A stretch of 64,000 nucleotides of DNA, taken from Neopestalotiopsis rosae (taxonomy: Eukaryota > Ascomycota > Sordariomycetes > Amphisphaeriales > Sporocadaceae). Shown piece by piece: positions 1 to 12,563 of the stretch. Within the stretch, counting starts at the first letter, position 1. Every line of letters starts with the position of its first letter. A program made the translations under genes and the position numbers. The notes below the pieces were generated by a model that was given only the letters and a program-made list of their open reading frames with translations, did not search any database and was not told the DNA's origin. The DNA is taken from contig JALGAS010000002.1 in NCBI GenBank assembly GCA_023078685.1, forward strand, positions 2,790,001 to 2,854,000, read 5' to 3'.

Positions 1-32
1 CATCACGTCCTCGTTGCAAAGACCTACTCCCG

Positions 33-599
33 ATGCAACAAAAATTAATAGACGCTATGAAGAAAGAGCTACCAAGAAGAATTCCCGAGGAAGATCAATT
101 TAAGAAAGGCTACTTCCTCGAACGGGTGCTTATTGGCGGCTGTCGTTTCATTGCCGAGGCAGATCCGACCAGACCTCTGAATAGCACACGCAATGCTCTG
201 AAGGCTATTGTGAATTGCATCCAGCCTTTACCGCCTACAGACGCGGCCTTGATCGCGGCAGGCTGGAAGAAACTCGAAGACGAAGAGGCGCCGCTCAAGA
301 AGGCTCAGTTCCCAAGAACCCCTGCCGACGATGAAGAACCAGAAAGAATTATATTTCATCCTGCCCTTCGCGGTTCAGGAAGTAGTGGAATATCTCTTTG
401 CAGGAATGACCTTTACGACGCAGCACTCCAGGCACGCATGAGAGATCCGCAATGCACTACGTTTCGGTACAATTTTCGCCAGACCACACATTGGTATGGA
501 CAAGTGAAGAACGAAAATCGACTATACAATCATATCCTTGTGGAGAGTTGGGATAAAGTATTCAACGACTGTGAGATCCCTCATCAAGGCAAGATATAA
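33..599 (+). CDS. hypothetical protein, possibly 5'-partial
   Basis: An open frame of 188 residues begins at an ATG only 32 bases from the window edge and ends at TAA (597-599). I do not recognise a domain. The product is mixed-charge and soluble, with a helical N-terminal part (KGYFLERVLIGGCRF) and a C-terminal part rich in Tyr, Asn and Trp (THWYGQVKNENRLYNHILVE), and it lacks an obvious signal peptide or membrane segment. Composition is protein-like rather than low-complexity, which is the main reason for calling it. Because it sits at the edge, an upstream exon outside the window may supply the true N-terminus. Family unknown, function not assigned. Confidence 0.45.
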   Translation: MQQKLIDAMKKELPRRIPEEDQFKKGYFLERVLIGGCRFIAEADPTRPLNSTRNALKAIVNCIQPLPPTDAALIAAGWKKLEDEEAPLKKAQFPRTPADDEEPERIIFHPALRGSGSSGISLCRNDLYDAALQARMRDPQCTTFRYNFRQTTHWYGQVKNENRLYNHILVESWDKVFNDCEIPHQGKI

Positions 600-2707
600 A
601 TGCCTAGAATCAAGGAAATGTTGATGAAGCTTTGTCAATTTCATACGGAGCCAAATTTCAGATTGTGTCTCGATATGGACGAGAGACCTCAACTACACCC
701 CAGAGGACGGTATTTCAATTGACCTCTGGAGAACATTTACAATATGCTGTTTCACATTCATACAGGGTGTATGGTTCACGCGAACCCCCTCGATGTTTAA
801 TTCGGGGCTCCTCCATGTGAACATGGTCATCCGCAGCTGCTTTGAACGCCAATTCAAAGTATGCAAATACACACTGAAAATACTTGACAAATTTCGAATC
901 TTTTTCGTAGAGAGCATCAGTGGACTAGATTTTATTTGCGTTCTTTCGAAGGACGCGTAACTTCGACGATTGTACATATCCCGATCGATCTGGAGTGGCT
1001 TTGATCGATGCGGAATATAGAAAGGTGACGCGGAAGTATGTTGCAATATAGACGCAATGAGTGAGGCTCAAAGACGATGACTGAGCTAGAACAGACGAAA
1101 TGCTCTCCCGCGAAGACCCCTGCGGCGGTGATAAGATGGGCCTGAAATAAGTTTTGCCGCCTCAACCGTGCTGGAGGCGGCGAAGACGCCTCAAAATGCA
1201 GCCGGCGGGCCTCGTCACCATTGCCGAGAAGAAGCGCGGCGGCGCCTCCCGCGATTAGGGCAACGTATGAAGATGAAGCAACGGTCGAAGAATATTGGAA
1301 CTCGTACGTTTTTCCTTGACCGGGGTATCACTGTATGATTTGGGCGTCTTTTTGGGAGGAGCCTCGAAGAGCCTCACAGTGGTACCCAACGTTAGATAAT
1401 TGACATCTATTTCAAGCACAAGCGATACACAATGAACTCCACCAAACTGGCTCTGCAAGTACAACTCAACATGTTGTTTCGAGCGAGTCTGAGCTTCTTG
1501 TCTATGGAAGGACATTGATCGCAAGTTGGCTGTGCTCAGTCTGAAAACAATTCTGCTATTTTCAGAGTTGATATTTATTCACTAGCCACATGGTGCTTCG
1601 TACAAGCAAACAACTTCTGATATAAAGCAAAGCATTTTTGACGGCATCGCGAGATATTCTCAGGAATAGAAAAAGATGCAAGTTTCAACCAATTTATGAT
1701 TAGGCGGATGTCAGGCACCTAGGCGATCGGCGAGATCCCCACAAGTTACTCAAATTCGATCCGTTTACGGCAGACTCTGGAGATTCGGCCCTGTCTTTGC
1801 AGGTTTCCTCCACTCTCCTGTTTTTTTATAACACTCATTATCAACAAGATCAACGATGCAGCAAGCAGCAGGTCATTCGGTCAGTCGGTCCCACAAGTGC
1901 ATATATTGTCTGCAGCTTGATTTGTTGTTCTTTTGCAAGCTGCAAGCTTGCTGGAGTGGAACAAGAATATTGGCAAGATTCAGCTCTGGCTTGGTGGATG
2001 GCAAAGTTGATGCAAAATGTACTATTTCAATCGTGTATTGGCAATTAAAGACCATGGTTTTAGATCGGATCTTGTATATATATAGAGGCCAAACTGGATA
2101 TGGAAAGTTGAAGTTTCTCGGTGATTAGTGCTGTTTCTTTCTTGGTATGTACTGTAGTACTGTAGTAGTCCATGGATGTTATTTCGGGCCAGTCCTTTTG
2201 GCAGTCGAGTCCCGCCGGAACGTCTCCGCTTAAACTTTGGCACTGGTCAAAAACCCTTTCTACCTTGGGCCTTGGGCTAGTTCGGGCCCTCCTTTGCTCA
2301 CATGGGAATTTTTGGTATCTTTTTTTTGCTTTTTTCTTCGATATTGTCTCTCTTTTCTGGGATCTCGACCTGTGTCGGGTCTCACTAACTCTTGGTCCTA
2401 GTGTCCTTCCGGTCCCGGTAGCACAATAGTCAGCGCCCTTTTTTTCCATCCCAGTGGTGACGCTCACTTATCACCTCTTCTCTACGGTGAGCACGTGAGG
2501 GATTACAGATTCGGCGGTAACCTGTGCTGGGGTTGGACGCACTACAAATTGGAAAGGGCCATCGGCAAAGCAAAGCCAAAAGAAAAAGAAAAAGCAATTT
2601 GGTTCCTGCGTGTGGCTGGTCGGCGAAGCCAACCGCTTCCTGGGATACAGTATTCTTCTCTGGCCTGCTGGGCTGGGCAAAAACAAGACCCCGGGATCTC
2701 CTTGACC
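600..2707. other. intergenic, no supportable gene
   Basis: Only short overlapping frames are found. A GC-rich patch at about 1140-1260 stands out from the AT-richer surroundings, but every frame through it closes quickly. The last few hundred bases are T/C-rich and are probably the promoter and 5' leader of the Gag1-like gene. A CACGTG E-box-like hexamer lies near 2491. Confidence 0.5.
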
Positions 2708-5521
2708 ATGAGCTCCGAGCAGCAACCATTTTATCGAAATCTAGGCCTAGTGGCTGCTGATCCGTCCATGGCTCCCCGGAGTCAAAAGACTGGGCCTCCT
2801 ACTACCGCTACCGCAAATACCGCTATTGCTGATGAGCCTGTCACTGCTACCAGGACATCTGCAGAGGTCCCAGAGGAGACCATCGAACCATCGACCGCTA
2901 CCGGTAGACGAGGTCATGTCGCAACGGCCACCATGACTGGATCGTGTAAGTTACTGGAAACTTGTTGTTCCCCCCTTTGATTCTGCTCGCCTGTCTGTCT
3001 CGTCTATGTCTCTTGTCTTTCTACCTTTTCTTCTTATCTTCTTCTTTTTCTGCTTCTTCGCTTGACTCCGGGCATTTATATCCTTAATTCCATCTCCTTG
3101 GATACGGAAATCGACAGACTTGCAAATCTTCAGTTTGTCGGCAGTTCATGGTGTGTTTGGTCTGACCGCAAAGCAAAATCATGCACCTCCTCTGATCTAC
3201 ATTCACACCCGCACACACACACACACATATCCATCTCACACCATACTACCATACCTACTCATACCTACTCTCTCACACTCACACAAAGTCTATTCCCGCT
3301 CCGGCCCTTGCTCATAGGTACTGCTGTAAGTAGTCAGTCTATGCGCAACGACCCTTGTTCGGAGGGAGAAGCAGGACTCATCATCATCACCTTTTATTCT
3401 GATTTCTTTTCTCCATTGTGTATTCCCTCCTCTTCATCCTCCTAGAATCAAAAGAGAATCCCAGTCTGTCCCATTCATACACAGTAGTGCCCTCCGTGCT
3501 CGGTACAATCTGCCAGCCTGCCTCTATTTTAGTACAACCACTTAACCATTGATTCAATCTTACACAGCCTAGGAGCTGCCCCATCGGTGAGTTTTCCAGA
3601 CAGTCCAATTCAGACAGTCTGGCTTGCCTGTCAATGCACCAACGGGAAACCCGCCTTGGCTATGAAGCCATTTCAAACCCGTCTGGTTTGGTTGCTTTGC
3701 ATTACATTGCCTGCGTGTTGCTTTGCCCATCCCGCGAACCCTGCCTCTTTTCCTGTCATGTCTCTCTGCCCTGCCCTATTAGACCCCCCAAGAGAGTCTA
3801 ACCTACATTAACTCTACCCTGTGCTCGCGTTACCTACCCTTGCCTTCTATTACCTAGTCCCGTTTTTCGTTTCAACTGACTGACCGGAAACAATCCCAGC
3901 CACGCCGCAGGTGGGAGTACCAGTACTGTTAGACGCCGACACCACCACTCGTGTCATTGCCCCGCATTCTGCACCATTAGCAACTGGAGCTGAGGAGGCC
4001 GTTGCCGCTGCAGGCCAAGCTATTATAAGTTCTTCTTCGCCTCTTGCTACTAGTAGTGCTGCTGCTGTTCCTGCTGCGACCTCTTCTGCTCCTGCTGTCG
4101 CTGCTGCTTCTTCTGCTGCTCCTTTGTCGTCTACATGTGGCTTGGCTGCTGACGCTGAGTCGTCTCTGCTCCCCGGGACGTCGCCCGCTGCTGTTGCTGC
4201 TCAATCTTCCTCAAATATGCTATTCGCGGATCTGTACAAGTCTACCAGGTCGCCGCTCTCGAGGCTGCGTCAGCAGTCGGGCGCAAACCCTGAGGCTGAC
4301 TTCGATGCCGATCTTGTGAGTAAGGATAAGGCCAAGAACAAGGAGGCCGTCAAGAGGTACCTGGCTGAGAAGATACGAAATGATTGGGAATTCAAATGGC
4401 CGCGTCCGGATACCGGCGCCGTCTCTGCTGCTGCTACTTCTTCGGAACACGCCACGAATGGGTCCGTAGAGGCATCGACCGAGGCACCGGCAGATAACCA
4501 CGAGGACACTACGGCGGACGATGTAGATGCCAATAACGACGATGGCGCCGACGACAGTGACGATGCTGCATCAGTATACAGCACAGTATCAGAAGATCCG
4601 GCACACTTCAAACCTCGACTAGAGTGGTGGTCCGACTGGTCTGACGATGACACCGCCGCCATTTCGTCGGCCTACCGTTTTGATACGCCTGATGCTGTGG
4701 GGTCTACAGTAAAGGCCACAGCCGAAGCCAAGCGTGCCAAAATACGACGATCAGTGCGCGAGGAAGAGGCCTGGAACTCGGGTCTGGCTTGTTTCAATGC
4801 ACGTCGTAATGCCTGGACTGCTGCGAAGACGGTACGCGTAAAACCCAAGGCGCCTTCCACTCCGACCACGCCAATGTCCCCATCATCGCGGCGCTTATCA
4901 TTCTTTCGATTTGTCTCATCTTCGCCACCCGCCTCGCCCGGGCAGCCACTGTCGCCCGAGACCACACGTACCTCAGCTGACACAACGGCCGTGACATCCT
5001 CGGATGGGGACTCGAAAGACCAGCCAAGAGTTTCTTCTGCCCAGTATACAGTTGAGACCCTTTTGCCACTGGCTCCGCCTCTACTTCCTCCAGCAAATCC
5101 CATGCGTGCATCCATCACGCCTGCGACATATTCAAATCTCTATGACAGAATTATCGTGCACTCATTAACGCCAGCGTGTCCTGTCAATCTAGGCGACGTC
5201 CTTCGGTCTTGTGTTGTTGGTTGGAAACGCGACGGTGAATGGCCTCCACGGCAGGCCGAGGTGCCCGTATCAGTAGTTGCGGTCAAGAATAAAAAGAAGG
5301 CTGCCAAACCCACGCACAGTCGCCAGTCAAGCAACGGCCGTCGTTTGAGCCTCGGGTTTCTAGGCAGACGCGAGAGTACTGCTGGTGACGCTCAGCAACC
5401 AGGCGATCCAGCAGCCGAGGACAGTGCCGCTGGCAAAGGCATTCGAAAAAGCATTCAACGAGTCCTCGGCCTTGGTCATGAACGCACTGGCAGTAACGCT
5501 AGCAACCCTGCGGCGGCCTGA
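2708..5521 (+). CDS. Gag1-like clamp domain (DUF4050) protein
   Basis: Model: exon 1 2708-2945 and exon 2 3900-5521, 619 residues. The donor is GTAAGT at 2946. The acceptor follows AATCCCAG, with a CTGAC branch-like site just upstream, and splicing keeps the frame exactly. Exon 2 alone has no suitable ATG at its start, so an upstream exon is needed. The N-terminal third is Ala/Ser/Thr-rich and disordered. A conserved stretch (FADLYKSTRSPLSRLR, then RYLAEKIRNDWEFKWPRP) is followed by an acidic linker and the block EEAWNSGLACFNARRNAWT. A C-terminal block has YDRIIVHSLTPACPVNL and GWKRDGEWPP. This set of blocks matches the fungal Gag1-like clamp/DUF4050 family as I know it; its biochemical role is poorly defined. 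The 954-nt intron is unusually long. The start at 2708 was chosen because it is the first ATG in a good context; 2769 is an alternative. Confidence 0.75.
3212..3227. repeat. (CA)n microsatellite in intron
   Basis: A run of about eight CA dinucleotides inside the long intron of the Gag1-like gene, followed by the near-duplicate CATACCTACT units at 3250-3270. Confidence 0.9.
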
Positions 5522-7020
5522 ATCGATGGAGTGTGGTGGTGAGATCTATCATTGAATATCATGCTCTGATTTTGCCGAGCATGGCTTTTTCGAATCACAA
5601 CACCTTTTTTCATGAGTTACGTCACAGGTTCATAAAGGCACATGAAAGCATAAAGGAAGATTGGCATACGACGACGACCATTGAGTCTCGCAGAGCGCTT
5701 ATGTGTCCATTTCTTTTTGGCAAAGGGACAGTTGCATCGATCGCATTGGGGCTTGGTTCCTTGAAATCTCAAAAAGAGCTCTCCGGCGCTGGTCAAGGTA
5801 TACCCAGCATTGGGATGGCGTTTTAATTCATGAAAGGAATACCCGACTCCTGTAGGAGTACTGGCTTATAATGTTATACCCGTAGGAAACGGGCTCTAGC
5901 GGACCATCAATTATGATTCTCGCAACATGTAATCTCACATGCCTTTTCTAGTCTGTTCCGATTCTCGTGATGTTTCCCATGGTTTCAGAAGCTGTGAGAT
6001 TCATCAACCCAGTGAATTGACGGGAATTGCAACTCAGCTTGCGTAAGACGATGTAATGCAGGACCAGGATACGAGTACAGGAAATGAGCACATCGGGCAT
6101 TCAAGGGTCCAAAAGGCACGTAATCAAGGCATAAACACGAAAGTATGGATAATGACTGTTCAATTGGTCAAGTACGAATGGACTGCTCTATCTACAAAAG
6201 GGCCGTTTTCTGATCTCAAGTGAAATCTTCCTCCAAAAGTTCCGCCAAAAGAACGTTATCAAATCATCCCTGTGGGCAAGACCTACTAACCGGTCGTTCG
6301 TACTGCTGCTTACAAGTGTCCAAAGACGGAAACAAGAATAGGCAAGTGACAAGAAACTGTTTTTTTCCCGGTGTTCGAAAATCAAAACAAACCAAAATTG
6401 CAAATGGGTATCATTGCTTCTTCTTCATGTTCATTGCTTCGTGAAATCTTCATCGGCAAAACAAAGTGGGCAAGGCGAATTTTCTGGTGATGAGCTAAGG
6501 CTTGAGTACGTCGTATCCGAATTCATGGGCAACAGCTTTGTTGGGAATCCCAGAAACTTCAAGATACCGACCCAATTATTATGCCCGCCAAGCAGAAAAG
6601 AGAGAGAGAAAATCCTTGTTTTGCCCCTCTGGTCGACAGCCAACTTTGTATCTGCCGTTGTGCTTGCTGGAAAAAACATTGCAAACTGTTGTAGGAAAGA
6701 ACGGGAAAAAGCAGATCTTTTTGGCGGGTTTTGTACTTTTCCTCGTGTTTTTGGTGTTTGTGATATGTCGTGGTTGCGTTCTTCATCAAGCCCAAGCAAC
6801 TTTTGCAAACGGGTGATTGTACTGTTCTGTAATGAGTGAACGCGCAATGGGGGCAGTCTCGGTCAAGCACTTGGGTTGACTTCGTGTGTAGAGATGAAGG
6901 CCATATTCCAGCTTGGGTCAGGCGAAAAGCAGAAGCCGATTTGTAAATCAAGACAGGATGAGAACAAGGAGGGAAAGGGGAAATGGTTAGGTAGAGGGAG
7001 ATGGAAGAAGCAAGAACAAA
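5522..7020. other. intergenic between convergent genes
   Basis: This holds the 3' flanks of the Gag1-like gene (plus) and the Q-rich gene (minus). Frames of up to about 140 codons exist on both strands, but they overlap one another, are rich in Phe/Lys/Ser and show no domain, so I treat them as chance. Confidence 0.6.
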
Positions 7021-8616
7021 CTACTTGCGCTGCTTCTTCTCGGGGCTGTGGGGGCTTCTGCCTTGCTGCTGACTGTGAGCTCGGCTTCTCTTGCGGGACG
7101 GGACGGGGACGTAGTCTTCGTCGTCGTCGTCAGACTCTGCACTGGCGGCAGCGAATTGCAGGGGCGTGTGATGAGCTCTCTGCTGCTGGGGTGGTTGCAC
7201 TTGCTGCTGCTGCACAACTGACTGGTGAGGGGTTCGCTGCTGTTGCTGGACGACGTTCTGTTGCACTCGCGGGGTAGACTGTACACTTGACTGCTGCTGA
7301 GAAGCTGCGCGCGGCTGATGGAAGTTCTGTCGACCTTGCTGAAAGCCTGGCTGAAGATTCTGTTGAACTCCCTGAAAGCCTTGATGAAGATTCTGCGGAA
7401 TGAACTGCGGTTTTCGATACGGAAGTTGCTGAGGACTCTGCTGGGCGGGCTGGTAGATACGCTGAGCTTGCTGCTGGGCTCGCTGCTGCTGTGTCTGCTG
7501 ACGACCAAGCTGCTGAGCGAGTGCGGGGCTCTGGCGAGCTTGCGGCAATGCTTGCTGTGAGGCATTCAAAATATGCTGTTGAGTTCGCTGGTTGATCTGC
7601 TGAGCTTGCTGGGTATTGAGTTGAGCTCCTTGTGCGTTACGCTGGCCAATCTGCTGCTCGGGCTCAGGCTCGAGTTCAAAGATAGGGCTGTACCAGTTCT
7701 GTCCATACTGGGTAGTTCCACCCCCATTGGTGATGCCTTTCTCAGGAGGAGGAATGTCATCGTAACCAGTAGAGTAGGGTGTATAGGTCACAGAGCCAGG
7801 TATCTGACCTGCGATCATGCCACCACGGGCGTCGGGGATTGCGTTGCCATCAGCGTCGAGACAACGGTTAGGGTCGCTCATTGTACCGTCCATGTATATG
7901 ATGTCGTCTTCCAGGTCGTCATCCGGAACGGCAGTTGGCTCAAGTTCTCGGATTTGCGCCTGAAGACGAATGAACGAGTTGGCGGCCTGCATGGCGGCAT
8001 GTAGCTCCAAGGCGTCAGTTCGGTTGATGTAGTCAAAATGCTCCTGCCTTGTGCCAGGCTGATCGAATGCGACACGGACAGCCCACATCTTGCCAGTGGT
8101 CACATACTCGCCCATCAGATGGTGCTTGTGGGCTGCGATGCCCATGCCGATTCCATGCTGTACTCCTGCTAGGTACATCTTGTCAGTGTCGCTATGCGGG
8201 CCGCCCTGCTCCATGTATTCTTCGAGGGCGTGGTACGTGTTGCGAGCCCAGTCCTCAGGTCGATCGGAGTAGCAGGTGCCGATCGGGTGGTTTAGGATAG
8301 CGCCAGTCTGACTGCGCTCTTGATGGGGGAGAAGACCACGACTGTCGGTTCGCGGCTTGGGCCGCTGGTTCTGCTGGTGTCTGCTCATGATGGCGTCAAG
8401 CAGGGGCGCTGTGGTGGCTGCGGTGGTGGTGGTAGCAGCGTTGGTGGTTGTTGTGGTGGCAGCAGCAGCAGGAAGCTGCAAAGTCACCATCATCCGCTCG
8501 GGGGAGGAGGGGGAGGGGGCCGAGGGGGAGGCCGACGGCAAGGCAGTTAGAGGCGACGAGGGCCTCTCCTCGTCGCCGCAGAGGTCGATAACCTCGATAT
8601 CTTCTTTCAAGTTCAT
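7021..8616 (-). CDS. glutamine-rich protein with N-terminal SUMO-interacting-like motif
   Basis: Single-exon gene of 531 residues. The frame is open further upstream, but the ATG at 8616 is preferred because the upstream residues look like translated leader. Residues 7-17 read IEVIDLCGDEE, a hydrophobic core V9-I-D-L12 followed by acidic residues, which fits a class of SUMO-interacting motifs. A Ser/Pro/Ala-rich tract and a poly-Thr/Ala tract follow. Next comes a non-repetitive block (about residues 110-250, with RPEDWARNTYHALEEYMEQ and LAGVQHGIGMGIAAHKHH) that may be folded. About residues 295-490 are Gln-rich with QQAQQ and Q-x-x-F/L-Q runs. The tail has an acidic DDDDEDY stretch and basic clusters SRKRSR and EKKQRK resembling nuclear localisation signals. 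A nuclear or chromatin-associated role is inferred from composition only; I do not recognise a family. Confidence 0.7.
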   Translation of the reverse strand: MNLKEDIEVIDLCGDEERPSSPLTALPSASPSAPSPSSPERMMVTLQLPAAAATTTTTNAATTTTAATTAPLLDAIMSRHQQNQRPKPRTDSRGLLPHQERSQTGAILNHPIGTCYSDRPEDWARNTYHALEEYMEQGGPHSDTDKMYLAGVQHGIGMGIAAHKHHLMGEYVTTGKMWAVRVAFDQPGTRQEHFDYINRTDALELHAAMQAANSFIRLQAQIRELEPTAVPDDDLEDDIIYMDGTMSDPNRCLDADGNAIPDARGGMIAGQIPGSVTYTPYSTGYDDIPPPEKGITNGGGTTQYGQNWYSPIFELEPEPEQQIGQRNAQGAQLNTQQAQQINQRTQQHILNASQQALPQARQSPALAQQLGRQQTQQQRAQQQAQRIYQPAQQSPQQLPYRKPQFIPQNLHQGFQGVQQNLQPGFQQGRQNFHQPRAASQQQSSVQSTPRVQQNVVQQQQRTPHQSVVQQQQVQPPQQQRAHHTPLQFAAASAESDDDDEDYVPVPSRKRSRAHSQQQGRSPHSPEKKQRK

Positions 8617-11600
8617 TTTTTTATGAAGAGAATTTCTCGAAATCAAGAAAAAAACGAGCTTGGGAGGAGAAGGGGACAATACTGGAGACAAAACTTTGCA
8701 AAAGGTGAAAAGGTGTCGCCGCAGGACCTGGCGTTTTCGTCGACATAAATAGTAGTAGGCTGGGCTCCAGGCACAGCTGATTGTAGGGCGCCGAGTTGCT
8801 GTGATTGGCTCAGTCCGGGACGGCGGCAACTGTATAGGCACGGCTGATTGTTCTTGATACTCTATAGAATGTGGGTCTGGTTATTCCATCTGCCCGCCGA
8901 CTCGACTAATCATCCAATCACCCAGGGGCGCCTCAAGTCGTGAGTCTCTATTGGTGACTGATAGCGGGCAGTCTGAAAGTTTGGAGGGGCCGTCAGGGCT
9001 GATTCTTGTGCAAACGCAGTAGCTTGGTCCTAATTCTTTCATTGCTTGGTTCAGAAGACTTTCACATACATACATCATGATGTTGAAGGACAGTTCTCAT
9101 GGCAGTCACATCACATTCAGGACTATCTGTTCAGCCACGGCTGAGGTTGTCCAATGTGTTCACAACAATTTACAGGAACTTGATCAATATTCAAGAGTAA
9201 ATTCTGGTCACAGACATAGGTCTCTTGAAAATCACTCCCGCATTACTTCTTTGGCTTCCCTTTCTCTATTACGTGAAAGTAGAGTTATCCCTTTGTGGTG
9301 GAGAGAGAAAGGAAGCTAGGTAAATCAGCTCTCTCGAAAGCTCTGTAAAGTCGCAAAGAAAGTAGAAATGTAACGCAATTTTCCTTCGCGTCATCTTCAA
9401 GAGTATGCATAGAAGCTATCGGACTGATCAGACCGGCATCCCTATCAGATGAAAGCCTCTGAAAATGCTCTCTCGGGCGGGCCTCTTCGTTTCCCCTGTG
9501 AGGATAATCTACTGATCCAGCCAATTTGTTGCTTGGCTTTCGAATCAAGAGCAGCTCGGTTTGGGCTACGGGCTTGTTCAGTATTCTTCTTAAAGCTTCA
9601 CCATGGTTCGTCCTATGGTGGGAGACACTGCCTCAATATACAAGAATTCATGCGAGCTTGGACGGAAAAATCAGCCAGCTTTTGGTAGTGGACAAAGAGA
9701 TCTCCTTTGCAGAGTCTGTAATAAGTACTAGTGTACTGAATATCTCAGAAAAGTCTATCTTCATAATTCATTGATGTTGATCTGTAGTCGTGGATGGTTT
9801 GTTTTTCTCCAATTTGTGATAATAAGTATGAAAGAGGAAGACAAATACGCGGGTAGACATTGTTGTCATATTCGGGTCTGACAGTCAAATTGGAATATTA
9901 CGTTCGCCTTGTTGTCGATTGTGCTGGAAATGTAGGTGAAATGTCCCAACTGACTGTTGCGAGAAACCAAAAGAAATATCGACAATTTGAGCAATTAGCC
10001 TTCAATGAAATATACATACTCTGAATTTGGCTGTGTATTCAAACGTAACGAGCTTGAGTATAAAAGAGCCGGGGACTCGTTGTTGAAATGCACGATGATC
10101 GTAACAAGCACTGAGAATTGAATTCTTCGCCAGCACTATTTCAGGCTTTGAGCAGGAAAGAAACCCATTTCCAAATTTGAGGATGGTAAACTATCGGCTC
10201 GTAGTAGGTGACAACCCTCAAATACAACCCTTGGATTAGAGCCCCTTTGTCTCTGGCGCATAGTCATCAAGGTCGATTTATACTGAAACGTGGCAATGAA
10301 GTTTAGCGACCATTGTTGTCCATACTCTTGACCACCGGTCTTCTGAGATAGTCTAGAATTACAAAATCTTCTGTCATGTTTGATGCGTAGCACATCAGAC
10401 ATATGTACAGATTGTCAACAATCAATCAGTTTGGCCGCCAGAGCCTCAGGATGTGCAAGCGAGCCTGGACAACCAGTATGGAGTCTTTTGCAGATTCCAT
10501 GACATCCAGTCTTGCTCCACGAGATGAACAGCCAACTAGATAATGCCTCAATGCCTACACAACCGGTGGCAAGAAAGGCAACATGTACGGGCACTGACTG
10601 AGGCTTCTGGAATCGTCTTTTCGCTGGCCGAGCGTGGCCCCGGATATGGAAATCTCCAGCATCACGTACAAAGTACCATCAAGAACAAACATCCTAGCTC
10701 TTCGACAATTCGAGTCCTTTCATTTCTCCCAAGCACCACAGTTGAGATAAAACTGACATTGCACCCGGCACATTAGCGATCTGAAAAAGCTATTTATGCA
10801 CCTACCCGCCTTGGTACTCGAAGGTACCGCACTGCAGCAAAAAGACGCTGCCTTTCAAAAACTTCACTTTGCACCATGCATACACATATGTGCATGCCAA
10901 CATAACCTTTTATTTTGGCTTGGGAAGATAAACACGTGGTAATCGATGAATTTTACAATTTACACTTTTCAAGCGTATCTTCTCCTTCTTCTGCTTCTTC
11001 TCAGCGCCTTTCCCGCCTTTCGTGAGTCTCGTGACTCTGGACACCTCCACCCAGCCACAGCCCCTTGCCTTTGGCCTTTGTCCTCCTGACCTGGAGGGGG
11101 AGAGAAAGGGCTTACATAGTAATACCCATTTTAGCCACTGGCTGTACCTAGGTAGGCTCTTGTTGGTCATGGACCTCAAACAATAACAGTTATGTCTCGG
11201 GACGGCGCGGTCAATCTCAGCTCCCACCCCTGTGGTATATTGGGAGCTATGATCAATTTTGATACCAAGTCCCACTGACCCTGAGCAGCCACATCAATTT
11301 CCCCGCGCGCGAGCGATCTGTGATGTTTTCATAGAATCAGGTAGTGACATCTAGTACCAACTCGCATTGAGATCATGTCAATCATGGCAGTAATAGTTAT
11401 AAACGTAACTCAGGCCAGACCAGTATAGATCCAGCTGTGGAATACACAAAAATGCTACCAATACAAATCCAGTTGCACGCTCATGTACTCCGACATACAT
11501 GTCATCTCATCATAACCACACAGTTTACAAAACAGCAAGAAAACAATCCAAGTAAGGAAGGCAAGTGTTCTTTTCTTTTTGTTTCGAAAGGACCGCCAAG

Positions 11601-12563
11601 ATCGTACAAAACAGTGAATATAGTGGAACAAGAAGATCGACCCCTTTATTTGCAGCGTCGCAATTGACTCCAAGACTGAACTCCTTCTCGTGCCATGAGC
11701 GCAATGAAAGCACAATCGCCATAACCAGTACCCCGAAAACCCTTTGTGCTGAGATTCTTCCTCTCTGACCCGGATATTTCCCAATGTGTGTGTGATAAGA
11801 CCGTTTCCCCAAGCAGCAAGAAGCAGCAGCAGAAAACACCTCCCCAATGACGCAAAAAAGGCCCGACTGGCTTTGCGAGAAAAAACAATGAGACAATAAC
11901 ACAACCCCAACCCCTTGCCCAAAATAGAAATCAGTGTCGTTCTATATGTAGGTATTCTTTTTCTCTCGTCGTCATAAACCGTGATGACTGTATCGTTGCC
12001 GCAACCGTATGAGAAAAACCCAAAATGACTCCGTGGTATGAACCGATGCGATTAGTTGTAAAAATGCAAGAACCGTCAATAGTTGCTGGAACGCCCGTCT
12101 GCCCATTCGTGACCCAAAAACAGCCACCTCATCTTTCGAGGTCGGAACACCGTAGATGATGATAATGATTTTTTTTCGCGTGGTATTTTTCCTCCCAGAA
12201 ACCCAGAACAAAAACGAAAAGGTATCGATTGATCTTCATTCGTATCGCGCGCTCATCAAGAGATCTTTGGAAAACAAAGCTAATTGATGAACACAAGAAG
12301 TAGGTATGTCGAAAAAGGGATGTTTATACAGAGGGGGGAGAATTGAGAGTTTCGTCAGTAGCAGTCGAGCCCTGAGAATACTCCCAAGTGAAGATTGAAT
12401 GGTGATTTGTCGATGCCTGACGCTTTTGTCGGATACCCCAAGATGGGACGGCTGTCGCGAATAACGAATGAGCAAACTTGAAAACATGATGATTCATACC
12501 AACGGAGACGACGATAAATGGACAAAAGCCCCACTATCATACGGTAGCGAGACGATCAGCCGT
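8617..12563. other. intergenic, about 3.9 kb
   Basis: It lies upstream of the Q-rich gene and downstream of the serine-rich gene (both minus). The longest frame (about 155 codons near 11455-11922, minus) is hydrophobic, Cys-rich and overlapped by others, with no family resemblance; it is more likely 3' UTR or chance. A perfect TACCTAGGTA palindrome lies near 11145. Confidence 0.55.

Noticed and set aside
11455..11922. 155-codon hydrophobic minus-strand frame
   Set aside because: Looks like a membrane protein at first sight, but two other frames on the same strand are also open here and it has no family resemblance. It lies where a 3' UTR is expected.
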